This document shows, piece by piece, positions 1-5,227 of a stretch of DNA of 5,227 nucleotides (within the stretch, counting starts at the first letter, position 1; every line of letters begins with the position of its first letter). Origin of the DNA: RUG13615 sp040307715. GTDB lineage: Bacteria > Bacillota > Clostridia > Peptostreptococcales > Anaerovoracaceae. The position numbers and the translations under genes are program-made. The stretch is from positions 1 through 5,227 of the forward strand of contig JAWRJC010000006.1 in assembly GCA_040307715.1 (NCBI GenBank), written 5' to 3'. Under the pieces are notes generated by a model. That model made no database searches and had not been told where the DNA came from. It saw only the letters and a program-made list of their open reading frames with translations.

Positions 1-1
1 G

Positions 2-214
2 CGCCCGCGTCTGTACCCGACGCACGCGCTGTGGGATCTGACCGCGGAGGGCAAGACGATGCTCAAGATCACCAAGCCTGACGGCAGCGCGTACAGCGGC
101 GGCATCATCGACGGCACGGCGACGATCAAGGCGGTGAAGGAGGGCACCGCGACACTGATCTGCCGGGCGCCGAACGGGCGCACGAAGGTGCTGACGGTCG
201 TTATCGCGAAATAA
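2..214 (+). CDS. 3' end of a gene ending in a Big_2-like Ig domain (partial)
   Basis: An open frame enters from the left edge and stops at TAA 212-214, giving 70 visible residues and no start. The visible end has the look of a bacterial Ig-like group 2 repeat: a tryptophan (ALWDLT), then beta-strand-like stretches, then the typical closing pattern GTATIKAVKEGTATLIC followed by NGRTKVLTVVIAK. Such domains usually occur in tandem in secreted or surface proteins and act as spacers or adhesive modules. No LPxTG motif or membrane anchor follows, so if the protein is at the surface it is held by something further upstream. The rest of the gene, and so its real function, lies outside the window. The Ig-like call rests on the pattern of the last 45 or so residues and is moderate; that this is a coding end is better supported, because the frame stays open and a terminator follows directly. 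Confidence 0.6.
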   Translation, partial: RPRLYPTHALWDLTAEGKTMLKITKPDGSAYSGGIIDGTATIKAVKEGTATLICRAPNGRTKVLTVVIAK

Positions 215-238
215 GGAGAACCGGCAAAGCCTGAAATG

Positions 239-278
239 AAGATACCCGGAGGCATTCTCCGGGTATCTTTTATTTTTT
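239..278 (+). terminator. Intrinsic terminator after the Ig-domain gene
   Basis: A perfect 13-bp stem pairs AAGATACCCGGAG (239-251) with CTCCGGGTATCTT (257-269) around the 5-nt loop GCATT. A T-rich run, interrupted by one A, follows to 278. It lies 24 bp after the stop codon at 214 and is a textbook Rho-independent terminator that separates the first gene from the transporter. Confidence 0.93.
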
Positions 279-305
279 GCAAAATAAGGTGTGCCCGGCG
301 TTTTA

Positions 306-324
306 TTAGGTGATATACTCCTAA
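306..324. promoter_or_regulatory. Putative repressor operator over the MATE promoter
   Basis: A 19-bp interrupted palindrome, TTAGG - 9 bases - CCTAA, has perfect 5-bp arms and completely covers the predicted -10 element, so a bound protein would block RNA polymerase. The arms resemble the TTAGG...CCTAA ends of DtxR/IdeR-type metal-repressor sites. The bottom strand also starts GTTAG, a half-site reported for the MarR-type regulator MepR of a MATE pump. Neither match is full-length. No regulator gene is in the window. That it is an operator is an inference from position and symmetry. Confidence 0.4.
311..319 (+). promoter_or_regulatory. Extended -10 promoter for the MATE gene
   Basis: TG (311-312), one base, then TATACT (314-319) matches an extended -10 element (TGnTATAAT) with one mismatch. 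At 16-18 bp upstream there is no convincing -35 (the region reads GTGCCC), which fits an extended -10 promoter that depends on the TG or on an activator. Transcription would start near 326, giving a leader of roughly 23 nt to the ATG at 349. It lies just downstream of the terminator, so the transporter very probably has its own promoter. Confidence 0.6.
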
Positions 325-348
325 CTGAACCATTTTAAGAGGAGGAAC

Positions 349-1962
349 ATGGGCAGGAACGGGAAAGACAGAAACGCCATAGATATGATCCACGGATCTT
401 TGGGAAACAAGATCTTTCTCTTTGCATTGCCGCTCGCGCTCACCGGCATCCTGCAGCAGTTGTTTAATGCGGCAGACGTCGCGGTCGTCGGGCAGTTCGT
501 CGGCAAGGAAGCCATGGCGGCGGTCGGCAGCAATGCGCCGGTCGTGGGCTTGCTCGTCAATCTGTTCGTCGGCGTCGGTCTCGGCGCGAACGTCGTCATT
601 GCCAAGTACACCGGCCGCGGAGACAAAAAGAAGGTCCGCTCGTCCGTCTATACGGCGCTGACCTTTGCGGTCGTAAGCGGTCTGGTCATGACGGGCATCG
701 GGCAGCTGCTCATCGCACCGCTGCTCCACGTGATGGATGTCCCGCCGGAAGTCTACGGAATGTCGCTGCTTTACATGCGCATCTATCTGCTGGGCTTGCC
801 GATCATCCTTCTGTATAACTTCCTGTCGGCGATCTTCCGCAGCCAGGGCGATACGCGCACACCGCTGCTGTGCCTGACCACCTCCGGCGTGATCAACGTC
901 GGACTTAACCTGTTCTTCGTCCTTGTACTCGGCATGGGCGTCGAAGGCGTCGCGATCGCGACCGTCGCCGCTAACATCGTCAGTTCCTGCATGCTGCTGT
1001 TCTTCCTGTCCCGTGTCAAGGGACCGACCTCGATCCACAAGCGCGACTACCACGTCCGGGGCAGCGTCCTGAAGGAGATGCTGGCGATCGGCGTCCCGGC
1101 AGGGGTGCAGAGTACGGTGTTCTCGATCGCCAACATCGTCATCCAGTCCGCGGTCAACGGGCTGGGGGCGGATTACATGGCGGCGTCCTCCGCTGCTTTC
1201 AACGTAGAAATCTTCGCGTTCTTCATCCTGAACGCGTTCGGGCAGGCCTGTACGACCTTCATCGGGCAGAACTCCGGCGCGGGCAAATACGACCGCTGCC
1301 GCAAAGTTTTCTGGATCGCACTGGCGCAGGACCAGGCGATGACGATCGGCTTATGCGCGGTCCTCCTCGTCTTCGGGCGGCAGTTCCTGTCCGTCTTCAA
1401 CGGGGATCCGTCGGTCATCGCGATCGGCTATGTCAGGCTGCTGTTCATCCTGCTGCCGGAGCCGCTCAACGTGTGCATTGAAGTGATCTCCGGCGCGATG
1501 CGCGGCTACGGCCGTTCCCTGATCCCCGCGGCGATCAGTATTTTCGGCATCGTCGGTGTACGGGTGCTGTGGGTCATGATCGTCTTCGGGCAGATCGGCA
1601 CGTATGAAAGCCTGATGGCGGTCTATCCCGCCAGCTGGATCGTCACAGCTTCCTGCCTCGTGATCGCCTATGCGGTGTTCCGTAAGACGACGCTCAGCAA
1701 GTGGCGGCAGGCACAGGCAGACCGCGAGAGCGGCGCGGACAGCAAAGAAGGCGGTTTTGACGGCGTGTATGACCCGGCGCGCGCGGCGGAAGCGGCTGCG
1801 GAGAAGGCCCTTGCAGGACGGCTTCCCGAAAGACCGGCGGCGCCTGCAGCACAGACGGTGGAGACAGACCCTGTCCGGGCGGCCGAGGCGGCCGCAGAGG
1901 CTGCGCTCATGCGGAAATACCCCGGGCTCTTTGAAGGACGGTCGCACACGATCCCTAAATAG
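349..1962 (+). CDS. MATE-family multidrug/cation antiporter with extended C-terminal tail
   Basis: A 537-residue inner-membrane protein of the MATE family (MatE domain twice). These transporters export drugs or other organic cations in exchange for Na+ or H+; the substrate here cannot be read from sequence. About 12 hydrophobic helices are visible between residues 20 and 445, in two halves. Family-typical signatures are present: FRSQGDTRTP (residues 163-172), the second-half entry AIGVPAGVQS (246-255), and GAMRGYGRSLIP (382-393). The usual family length is about 440-460 residues; here a hydrophilic, Ala/Glu/Arg-rich tail from about residue 452 adds roughly 85 residues and contains a repeated motif. 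The ATG at 349 is chosen because AGGAGG (340-345) lies 3 nt and GAGG 6 nt before it; the next Met (residue 13) has no ribosome site. The gene is probably monocistronic, with a terminator on each side. The family call is very secure. Confidence 0.95.
   Translation: MGRNGKDRNAIDMIHGSLGNKIFLFALPLALTGILQQLFNAADVAVVGQFVGKEAMAAVGSNAPVVGLLVNLFVGVGLGANVVIAKYTGRGDKKKVRSSVYTALTFAVVSGLVMTGIGQLLIAPLLHVMDVPPEVYGMSLLYMRIYLLGLPIILLYNFLSAIFRSQGDTRTPLLCLTTSGVINVGLNLFFVLVLGMGVEGVAIATVAANIVSSCMLLFFLSRVKGPTSIHKRDYHVRGSVLKEMLAIGVPAGVQSTVFSIANIVIQSAVNGLGADYMAASSAAFNVEIFAFFILNAFGQACTTFIGQNSGAGKYDRCRKVFWIALAQDQAMTIGLCAVLLVFGRQFLSVFNGDPSVIAIGYVRLLFILLPEPLNVCIEVISGAMRGYGRSLIPAAISIFGIVGVRVLWVMIVFGQIGTYESLMAVYPASWIVTASCLVIAYAVFRKTTLSKWRQAQADRESGADSKEGGFDGVYDPARAAEAAAEKALAGRLPERPAAPAAQTVETDPVRAAEAAAEAALMRKYPGLFEGRSHTIPK
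1771..1923 (+). repeat. Duplicated 19-residue motif in the MATE tail
   Basis: Two in-frame copies, 1771-1827 (residues 475-493) and 1867-1923 (residues 507-525), start 96 bp apart. Both read DPxRAAEAAAExAL followed by a basic residue and a proline (copy 1 DPARAAEAAAEKAL, copy 2 DPVRAAEAAAEAAL). Each is strongly helix-prone, and they are joined by a Pro/Ala-rich linker (RPAAPAAQ). DNA identity is partial, which suggests an old duplication or selection on the protein. The function is unknown; it would lie in the cytoplasm if the 12-helix topology is usual. Confidence 0.8.
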
Positions 1963-2009
1963 ATGGCGGTCTCAGACCACAGATCCCGGATCACAGGACA
2001 AAGAGGATA

Positions 2010-2054
2010 AGAGCGATTCCTTGTTGCCAACAGGAATCGCTCTGTTATATTATT
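2010..2054 (+). terminator. Terminator-like hairpin after the MATE gene
   Basis: AGAGCGATTCCT (2010-2021) pairs perfectly with AGGAATCGCTCT (2032-2043), a 12-bp stem; the loop can partly close further (TGTT with AACA around GCC). The sequence after the stem, GTTATATTATT, is AT-rich but lacks a clean run of T, so termination may be incomplete. It lies 47 bp after the transporter stop, and the same bases hold the next gene's promoter. Confidence 0.75.
2024..2051 (+). promoter_or_regulatory. Promoter of the paaK-ACT-lysA unit
   Basis: TTGCCA (2024-2029, one mismatch to TTGACA), a 16-bp spacer and TATATT (2046-2051, one mismatch to TATAAT) form a good sigma-70/SigA-type promoter. TG at 2043-2044 adds an extended -10. 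The start would be near 2058, leaving a leader of about 115 nt before the ATG at 2174. The -35 lies in the loop of the terminator hairpin and the -10 lies in its AT-rich tail, so promoter and terminator share the same bases. Confidence 0.6.
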
Positions 2055-2055
2055 A

Positions 2056-2077
2056 AGCATAATAGTTTTACTATGCT
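2056..2077. promoter_or_regulatory. Inverted repeat at the predicted transcription start
   Basis: AGCATA (2056-2061) and TATGCT (2072-2077) are perfect inverted arms separated by 10 AT-rich bases. They begin almost exactly at the predicted start site of the downstream operon, a classic position for a repressor operator. As RNA it would be only a weak 6-bp hairpin with a large loop. The function is inferred from position only. Confidence 0.35.
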
Positions 2078-2173
2078 AACATGGGGCAGAAGGCAGCCCG
2101 CACAGCAGTCGGAGCAGCCGACCGCATAGGAAAAGACCGTTATTGTGAATAGGAAAGAAGAAAGGTACAGCAA

Positions 2174-3475
2174 ATGGGAAACTACCACCATCCGGAAATC
2201 GAGACAATGCCGCGGGAGGATCTCGAGGCACTGCAGAGCGCGCGTCTTGTCGAAGCGGTGGAGCGCGTATACAACACCGTTCCGGCATACCGCAAAAAGA
2301 TGGAAGCGCTCGGCGTCGAACCCAGACACATCAAGGGGATCGATGACCTGCATCTGCTTCCGTTCATCACCAAGGATGACCTGCGCGAGGAATATCCATA
2401 CGGGTTCCTCGGCACACCGCTCGACGATGTCGTCCGCATCCACTCCACATCCGGCACGACCGGGCGCAGAGTCGTCGCGTTCTATACGCAGGCGGACATT
2501 GATCTCTGGGAGGACTGCTGCGCGAGAGCGATCGTTGCGGCGGGCGGTACGGAGAAAGACGTTGTCCAGGTCTGCTACGGCTACGGTCTGTTCACCGGCG
2601 GTGCGGGACTGCACGGCGGTGCGCACAAGATGGGCGCTATGACTCTGCCGATGAGTTCGGGCAACACCGACCGGCAGCTGCAGTTCATGGTCGACCTCGA
2701 AGCGACGATCATCGCCTGCACCCCGTCGTATGCAGCGTACCTGGCTGAGAGCATCCACGAAAGAGGGCTGCGGGACCAGATCAAGCTGAAGGCCGGCATC
2801 TTCGGCGCGGAAGCGTGGACCGAAGAGATGCGCCATGACATCGAGCAGAGCCTCGGTATCAAGGCATATGATATCTACGGCCTGACGGAACTGTCCGGCC
2901 CCGGCGTTTCCTTCGAATGCGAAGCGCAGGCCGGCATGCACATCTGCGAAGATCACTTCATTCCGGAGATCATCGATCCGAAGACCGGCGAGGTGCTCCC
3001 GAAGGGTTCGAAGGGCGAACTCGTCTTCACAGCGATCACAAAAGAAGCCTTCCCGCTGCTCCGCTACCGCACCAAGGACATCACACAGCTCAACTATGAG
3101 CCGTGCGCTTGCGGCAGGACCCACGTCCGCATGCACAAGCCGATGGGCCGCAGCGACGACATGATGATCGTCAAGGGCGTCAATGTCTTCCCGAGCCAGA
3201 TCGAGACCGTCCTCATGAACCAGGGCTACCCGGCGAACTACCAGATCATCGTCACCCGCGTCAAGACGAGCGACAACATCGAAGTCCAGGTCGAGATGAC
3301 CCCGGAGATGTTCTCCGACAGCCTGACCGCCGTCGCCAAGAAGGAGAAAGCGCTTGTCGCCGAACTCAAGTCTATGCTCGGCATCTACTGCGACGTCAAG
3401 CTGGTCGCGCCGAAGACCATCGCCCGCAGCGAAGGCAAAGCGCAGCGTGTTATTGATAAGAGAAACCTGTATTAG
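2174..3475 (+). CDS. paaK: Phenylacetate-CoA ligase family protein (aryl-CoA ligase)
   Basis: A 433-residue cytosolic adenylate-forming enzyme, the usual length for PaaK. The family makes aryl-CoA from an aryl acid, ATP and CoA (phenylacetate to phenylacetyl-CoA, releasing AMP and PPi) through an acyl-adenylate. Visible motifs are the P-loop STSGTTGRR (91-99), the Gly-rich YGLFTGGAGLHGGAHKMGA (137-155), the adenine/Mg motif YGLTELSGPG (235-244), RYRTKDI (297-303), and the hinge GRSDDMMIVKGVNVFP (325-340). A C-terminal AMP-binding_C_2-type domain follows, with the likely catalytic lysine K422 in EGKAQRV. Cysteines 249, 311 and 313 (the last two in CACG), with H256, could form a structural metal site. 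The ATG at 2174 has a modest ribosome site AAAGG (2161-2165), 8 nt upstream. It is the first gene of the unit with the ACT protein 28 bp on. The exact acid is unknown: phenylacetate, indoleacetate or a related product of amino-acid fermentation are all possible. Confidence 0.92.
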   Translation: MGNYHHPEIETMPREDLEALQSARLVEAVERVYNTVPAYRKKMEALGVEPRHIKGIDDLHLLPFITKDDLREEYPYGFLGTPLDDVVRIHSTSGTTGRRVVAFYTQADIDLWEDCCARAIVAAGGTEKDVVQVCYGYGLFTGGAGLHGGAHKMGAMTLPMSSGNTDRQLQFMVDLEATIIACTPSYAAYLAESIHERGLRDQIKLKAGIFGAEAWTEEMRHDIEQSLGIKAYDIYGLTELSGPGVSFECEAQAGMHICEDHFIPEIIDPKTGEVLPKGSKGELVFTAITKEAFPLLRYRTKDITQLNYEPCACGRTHVRMHKPMGRSDDMMIVKGVNVFPSQIETVLMNQGYPANYQIIVTRVKTSDNIEVQVEMTPEMFSDSLTAVAKKEKALVAELKSMLGIYCDVKLVAPKTIARSEGKAQRVIDKRNLY

Positions 3476-3490
3476 GAATCGCCCAGTGCA

Positions 3491-3496
3491 AGGAGG
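3491..3496 (+). promoter_or_regulatory. Ribosome binding site fixing the ACT-protein start
   Basis: AGGAGG lies 7 nt before the ATG at 3504. The same frame stays open upstream to an ATG at 3354, but that start would overlap paaK by 122 bp and would add 50 residues without domain character. This site decides for 3504. Confidence 0.9.
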
Positions 3497-3503
3497 AAAG
3501 AAC

Positions 3504-3941
3504 ATGAATATCCAGCAAATTTCCGTATTCCTGGAGAATCGCCCCGGCACGATGGCGGCGTTCACCAAACTGCTTCAGAAGAATGAGATCGACCTGCGCG
3601 CGCTGTCGCTGGCGGAGACGGAGAACTTCGGCATCGTCCGCGTCATCACCGACGACCCGATGCGCACTGTTCAGGTCCTGAAGGACGAGGGGTACATCTG
3701 CTCCCTGACACCGGTCATCGCCGTTGCCATCGAGGACAAACCCGGCGCACTCGTCAACCTGCTTGATACAATGGCCGATGCGGGAGTCAACCTCGAGTAC
3801 ACCTATGCCTTCCTCGCAAAACGCGCCAACAGCGCCTGCATCGCGTTCCGCGTGACGGACAACGAAGCAGCGAGCAAACTGCTCGCCGAAAAAGGCATCA
3901 AGACGCTGAGCCAGGAAGACCTGCCTGCGCTGTTTGAATAA
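3504..3941 (+). CDS. Tandem ACT-domain amino-acid-binding protein
   Basis: A 145-residue protein made almost entirely of two ACT domains, at about residues 3-66 and 70-140. Each opens with the diagnostic strand plus turn: VFLENRPGTM (8-17) and VAIEDKPGAL (74-83), where the N/D-x-PG loop normally contacts an amino-acid ligand. There is no catalytic or DNA-binding domain, so it probably works as a ligand-sensing partner of another protein. It resembles the small stand-alone tandem-ACT proteins (COG4747-like) that are often found beside PaaK-type ligases and indolepyruvate oxidoreductases in anaerobes. It lies 28 bp after paaK and 14 bp before lysA, which makes co-transcription likely. The ligand cannot be read from the sequence: an aromatic amino acid would suit paaK, lysine would suit lysA. 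The domain call is secure; the role is inferred. Confidence 0.92.
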   Translation: MNIQQISVFLENRPGTMAAFTKLLQKNEIDLRALSLAETENFGIVRVITDDPMRTVQVLKDEGYICSLTPVIAVAIEDKPGALVNLLDTMADAGVNLEYTYAFLAKRANSACIAFRVTDNEAASKLLAEKGIKTLSQEDLPALFE

Positions 3942-3955
3942 GAAAGAAGGACATT

Positions 3956-5215
3956 ATGACTAAAAAACCGTTTGTGACACTGGATAAAGTGAAGGAAATC
4001 GCAGCCGTCTATCCCACCCCGTTCCATTTGTATGACGAGAAAGGCATCCGCGAGAACGCACAGCGCGTGCAGGACGCGTTCGCCTGGAACAAGGGGTTCC
4101 GCGAGTACTTCGCCGTCAAGGCGACCCCCAATCCGTACATCCTGAAGATCTTGAAGGAATACGGCTGCGGCTGCGACTGTTCGTCCCTGCCGGAACTGAT
4201 GCTGGCCAAGGAACTGGATATGCCGATCATGTTCAGCTCCAACGTTACGCCGTATGAAGAGTATCAGTTCTGCGCGGAAGCCGGCGGCATCATCAACCTC
4301 GACGACTTCACCGACGTCGAGCACATCGAAAAGGCGCTCGGCACGCTGCCGGAAGTGATGTGCTGCCGGTACAATCCGGGCGGTGTATACGAGCTTTCCA
4401 ACGGACTCATGGACAACCCCGGGGATGCCAAGTACGGCATGACCGAGGAGCAGATGACCGAGGCGTTCCGGATCCTGCAGGCGAAGGGCGTCAAGGAGTT
4501 CGGCATCCACGCGTTCCTGGCCAGCAACACGGTCACCAACGACTACTATCCGCAGCTCGCGCGTGATCTGTTCACGCTGGCGGTCCGCCTGAAGAAGGCG
4601 ACCGGGGTGAAGATCTCCTTCATCAATCTGTCCGGCGGTGTCGGCGTTGCCTACAAGCCGGACCAGACCCCCAATGACATCACCGTCATCGGAGCAGGCG
4701 TCCACAAGGTCTACGACGAGATCCTCGCGCCGGAAGGCATGGACGACATCGCGATCTACACCGAGATGGGCCGCTATATGCTCGGTCCCTACGGCGGGCT
4801 CGTGACGAAAGCGGTCCACGAAAAGCACATCTACAAAGAATACATCGGCGTCGACGCCTGTGCAGCCAACCTGATGCGTCCGGCGATCTACGACGCGTAC
4901 CACCACATCACTGTACTGGGCAAGGAGGACGCACCGTGCGACCATGTCTACGACATCACGGGCAGCCTCTGCGAGAACAGCGACAAATTCGCCAAGGACA
5001 GAGCGCTTCCGAAGATCGAGATGGGCGATTATCTGTTCATCCATGATGCCGGCGCACACGGTTACTCCATGGGCTACCAGTACAACGCCAAGCTGCGCTC
5101 TGCGGAGATCCTGCTCCACGAGGACGGGACCTTCGACATGATCCGCCGGGCGGAAACGCCGAAGGACTACTTCGCGACCTTCGACTTCAGTGACATCATC
5201 AAAGGATTGCTCTAA
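3956..5215 (+). CDS. lysA: Diaminopimelate decarboxylase family protein
   Basis: A 419-residue PLP-dependent fold-type III decarboxylase, full length for LysA, which converts meso-diaminopimelate to L-lysine and CO2, the last step of lysine synthesis. Visible features: the PLP lysine K55 in YFAVKATPNP; the barrel signature CRYNPGG (137-143); H185 in FGIHAF, the likely PLP-stacking His; the phosphate-binding SGGVG (226-230); EMGR (270-273), where most LysA have EPGR; the substrate-site RPAIY (308-312); the catalytic Cys-Glu pair C339-E340 in SLCENSD; and the C-terminal GAHGYSMGYQYN (366-377), where His replaces the usual Tyr of GAY. These differences look like a Firmicutes-type LysA subgroup and not damage. 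The ATG at 3956 has AAGAAGG (3944-3950) 5 nt upstream. It is third in the paaK-ACT-lysA unit; its terminator is beyond the window. Another amino-acid substrate cannot be excluded, but the active site is intact. Confidence 0.9.
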   Translation: MTKKPFVTLDKVKEIAAVYPTPFHLYDEKGIRENAQRVQDAFAWNKGFREYFAVKATPNPYILKILKEYGCGCDCSSLPELMLAKELDMPIMFSSNVTPYEEYQFCAEAGGIINLDDFTDVEHIEKALGTLPEVMCCRYNPGGVYELSNGLMDNPGDAKYGMTEEQMTEAFRILQAKGVKEFGIHAFLASNTVTNDYYPQLARDLFTLAVRLKKATGVKISFINLSGGVGVAYKPDQTPNDITVIGAGVHKVYDEILAPEGMDDIAIYTEMGRYMLGPYGGLVTKAVHEKHIYKEYIGVDACAANLMRPAIYDAYHHITVLGKEDAPCDHVYDITGSLCENSDKFAKDRALPKIEMGDYLFIHDAGAHGYSMGYQYNAKLRSAEILLHEDGTFDMIRRAETPKDYFATFDFSDIIKGLL

Positions 5216-5227
5216 CAAAGCGGCTGG

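Noticed and set aside
1351..1947. A 198-codon minus-strand frame under the 3' half of the MATE gene
   Set aside because: It is Arg/Asp/His-rich and shadow-like with no domain pattern, and it lies under conserved transporter sequence.
2108..2122. The GTCGG/CCGAC hairpin as a riboswitch or attenuator
   Set aside because: It is only 5 bp with no U-tract and no resemblance to a lysine riboswitch or T-box; kept only as a low-interest leader observation.
2081..2152. A 23-residue upstream frame (MGQKAART...) in the paaK leader
   Set aside because: No ribosome site precedes its ATG, the residues carry no run of Lys or aromatic codons as an attenuator leader peptide would, and no terminator/antiterminator pair follows.
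3354..3503. Upstream extension of the ACT-protein frame to an ATG at 3354
   Set aside because: It would overlap paaK by 122 bp; the strong AGGAGG and the first ACT strand both point to 3504.
2045..3568. A 507-codon open frame on the minus strand opposite paaK
   Set aside because: Its codons are exactly in register with those of paaK, so it stays open simply because paaK avoids TTA, CTA and TCA codons, as GC-rich genes do. The translation has no recognisable domain, and the sense frame has all PaaK motifs.
3803..5218. A 471-codon open frame on the minus strand opposite lysA and the end of the ACT gene
   Set aside because: It is in the same register as lysA codons and has the same codon-bias explanation; no domain-like sequence is seen, while the sense strand is an intact LysA.
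1..5227. Mobile elements, CRISPR arrays, tRNA/rRNA genes or a defence system
   Set aside because: No transposase or integrase motifs, no regularly spaced repeats, no tRNA-like cloverleaf and no target-site duplication were seen; the genes are ordinary metabolism and transport.

Overview
The window looks like part of the chromosome of a GC-rich anaerobic Firmicute-type bacterium. This rests on the AGGAGG-type ribosome sites, the 'Clostridia-style' form of LysA and the neighbouring PaaK + tandem-ACT pair. It is an inference from gene style and not a taxonomic identification; a GC-rich relative such as a coriobacterium is not excluded. All complete genes read on the + strand. No RNA gene, insertion sequence, CRISPR array or origin is visible.

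Layout. Positions 1-214 carry the 3' end of an unidentified gene whose last domain resembles a bacterial Ig-like (Big_2) fold, closed by a strong intrinsic terminator (239-278). A short promoter region with an extended -10 and an overlapping 19-bp TTAGG/CCTAA palindrome precedes a MATE-family efflux transporter (349-1962). The transporter carries an unusual soluble C-terminal tail of about 85 residues that contains a duplicated 19-residue motif. The 211-bp gap after it holds a second terminator-like hairpin. A good promoter (TTGCCA, 16-bp spacer, TATATT with an extended TG) is embedded in that hairpin, and an inverted repeat sits at the predicted transcription start.

From there a compact three-gene unit runs to the end: a phenylacetate-CoA ligase family protein (paaK-like, 2174-3475), a 145-residue tandem ACT-domain protein (3504-3941) and a diaminopimelate decarboxylase family protein (lysA-like, 3956-5215). 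Gaps of 28 and 14 bp, each with its own ribosome site and no terminator, point to one operon.

How the genes may work together. PaaK would activate an aryl acid (phenylacetate, or an aryl/indole acetate from amino-acid fermentation) to its CoA thioester. The small ACT protein is a likely amino-acid sensor. LysA makes lysine from meso-diaminopimelate. PaaK next to a tandem-ACT protein is a known association in anaerobes, but adding lysA is less obvious and is the most interesting contextual question here. I see no clearly new biological system; most of the window is ordinary metabolism and transport. The points worth a second look are the transporter tail, the two putative operators, the promoter-in-terminator arrangement and the PaaK-ACT-LysA linkage.
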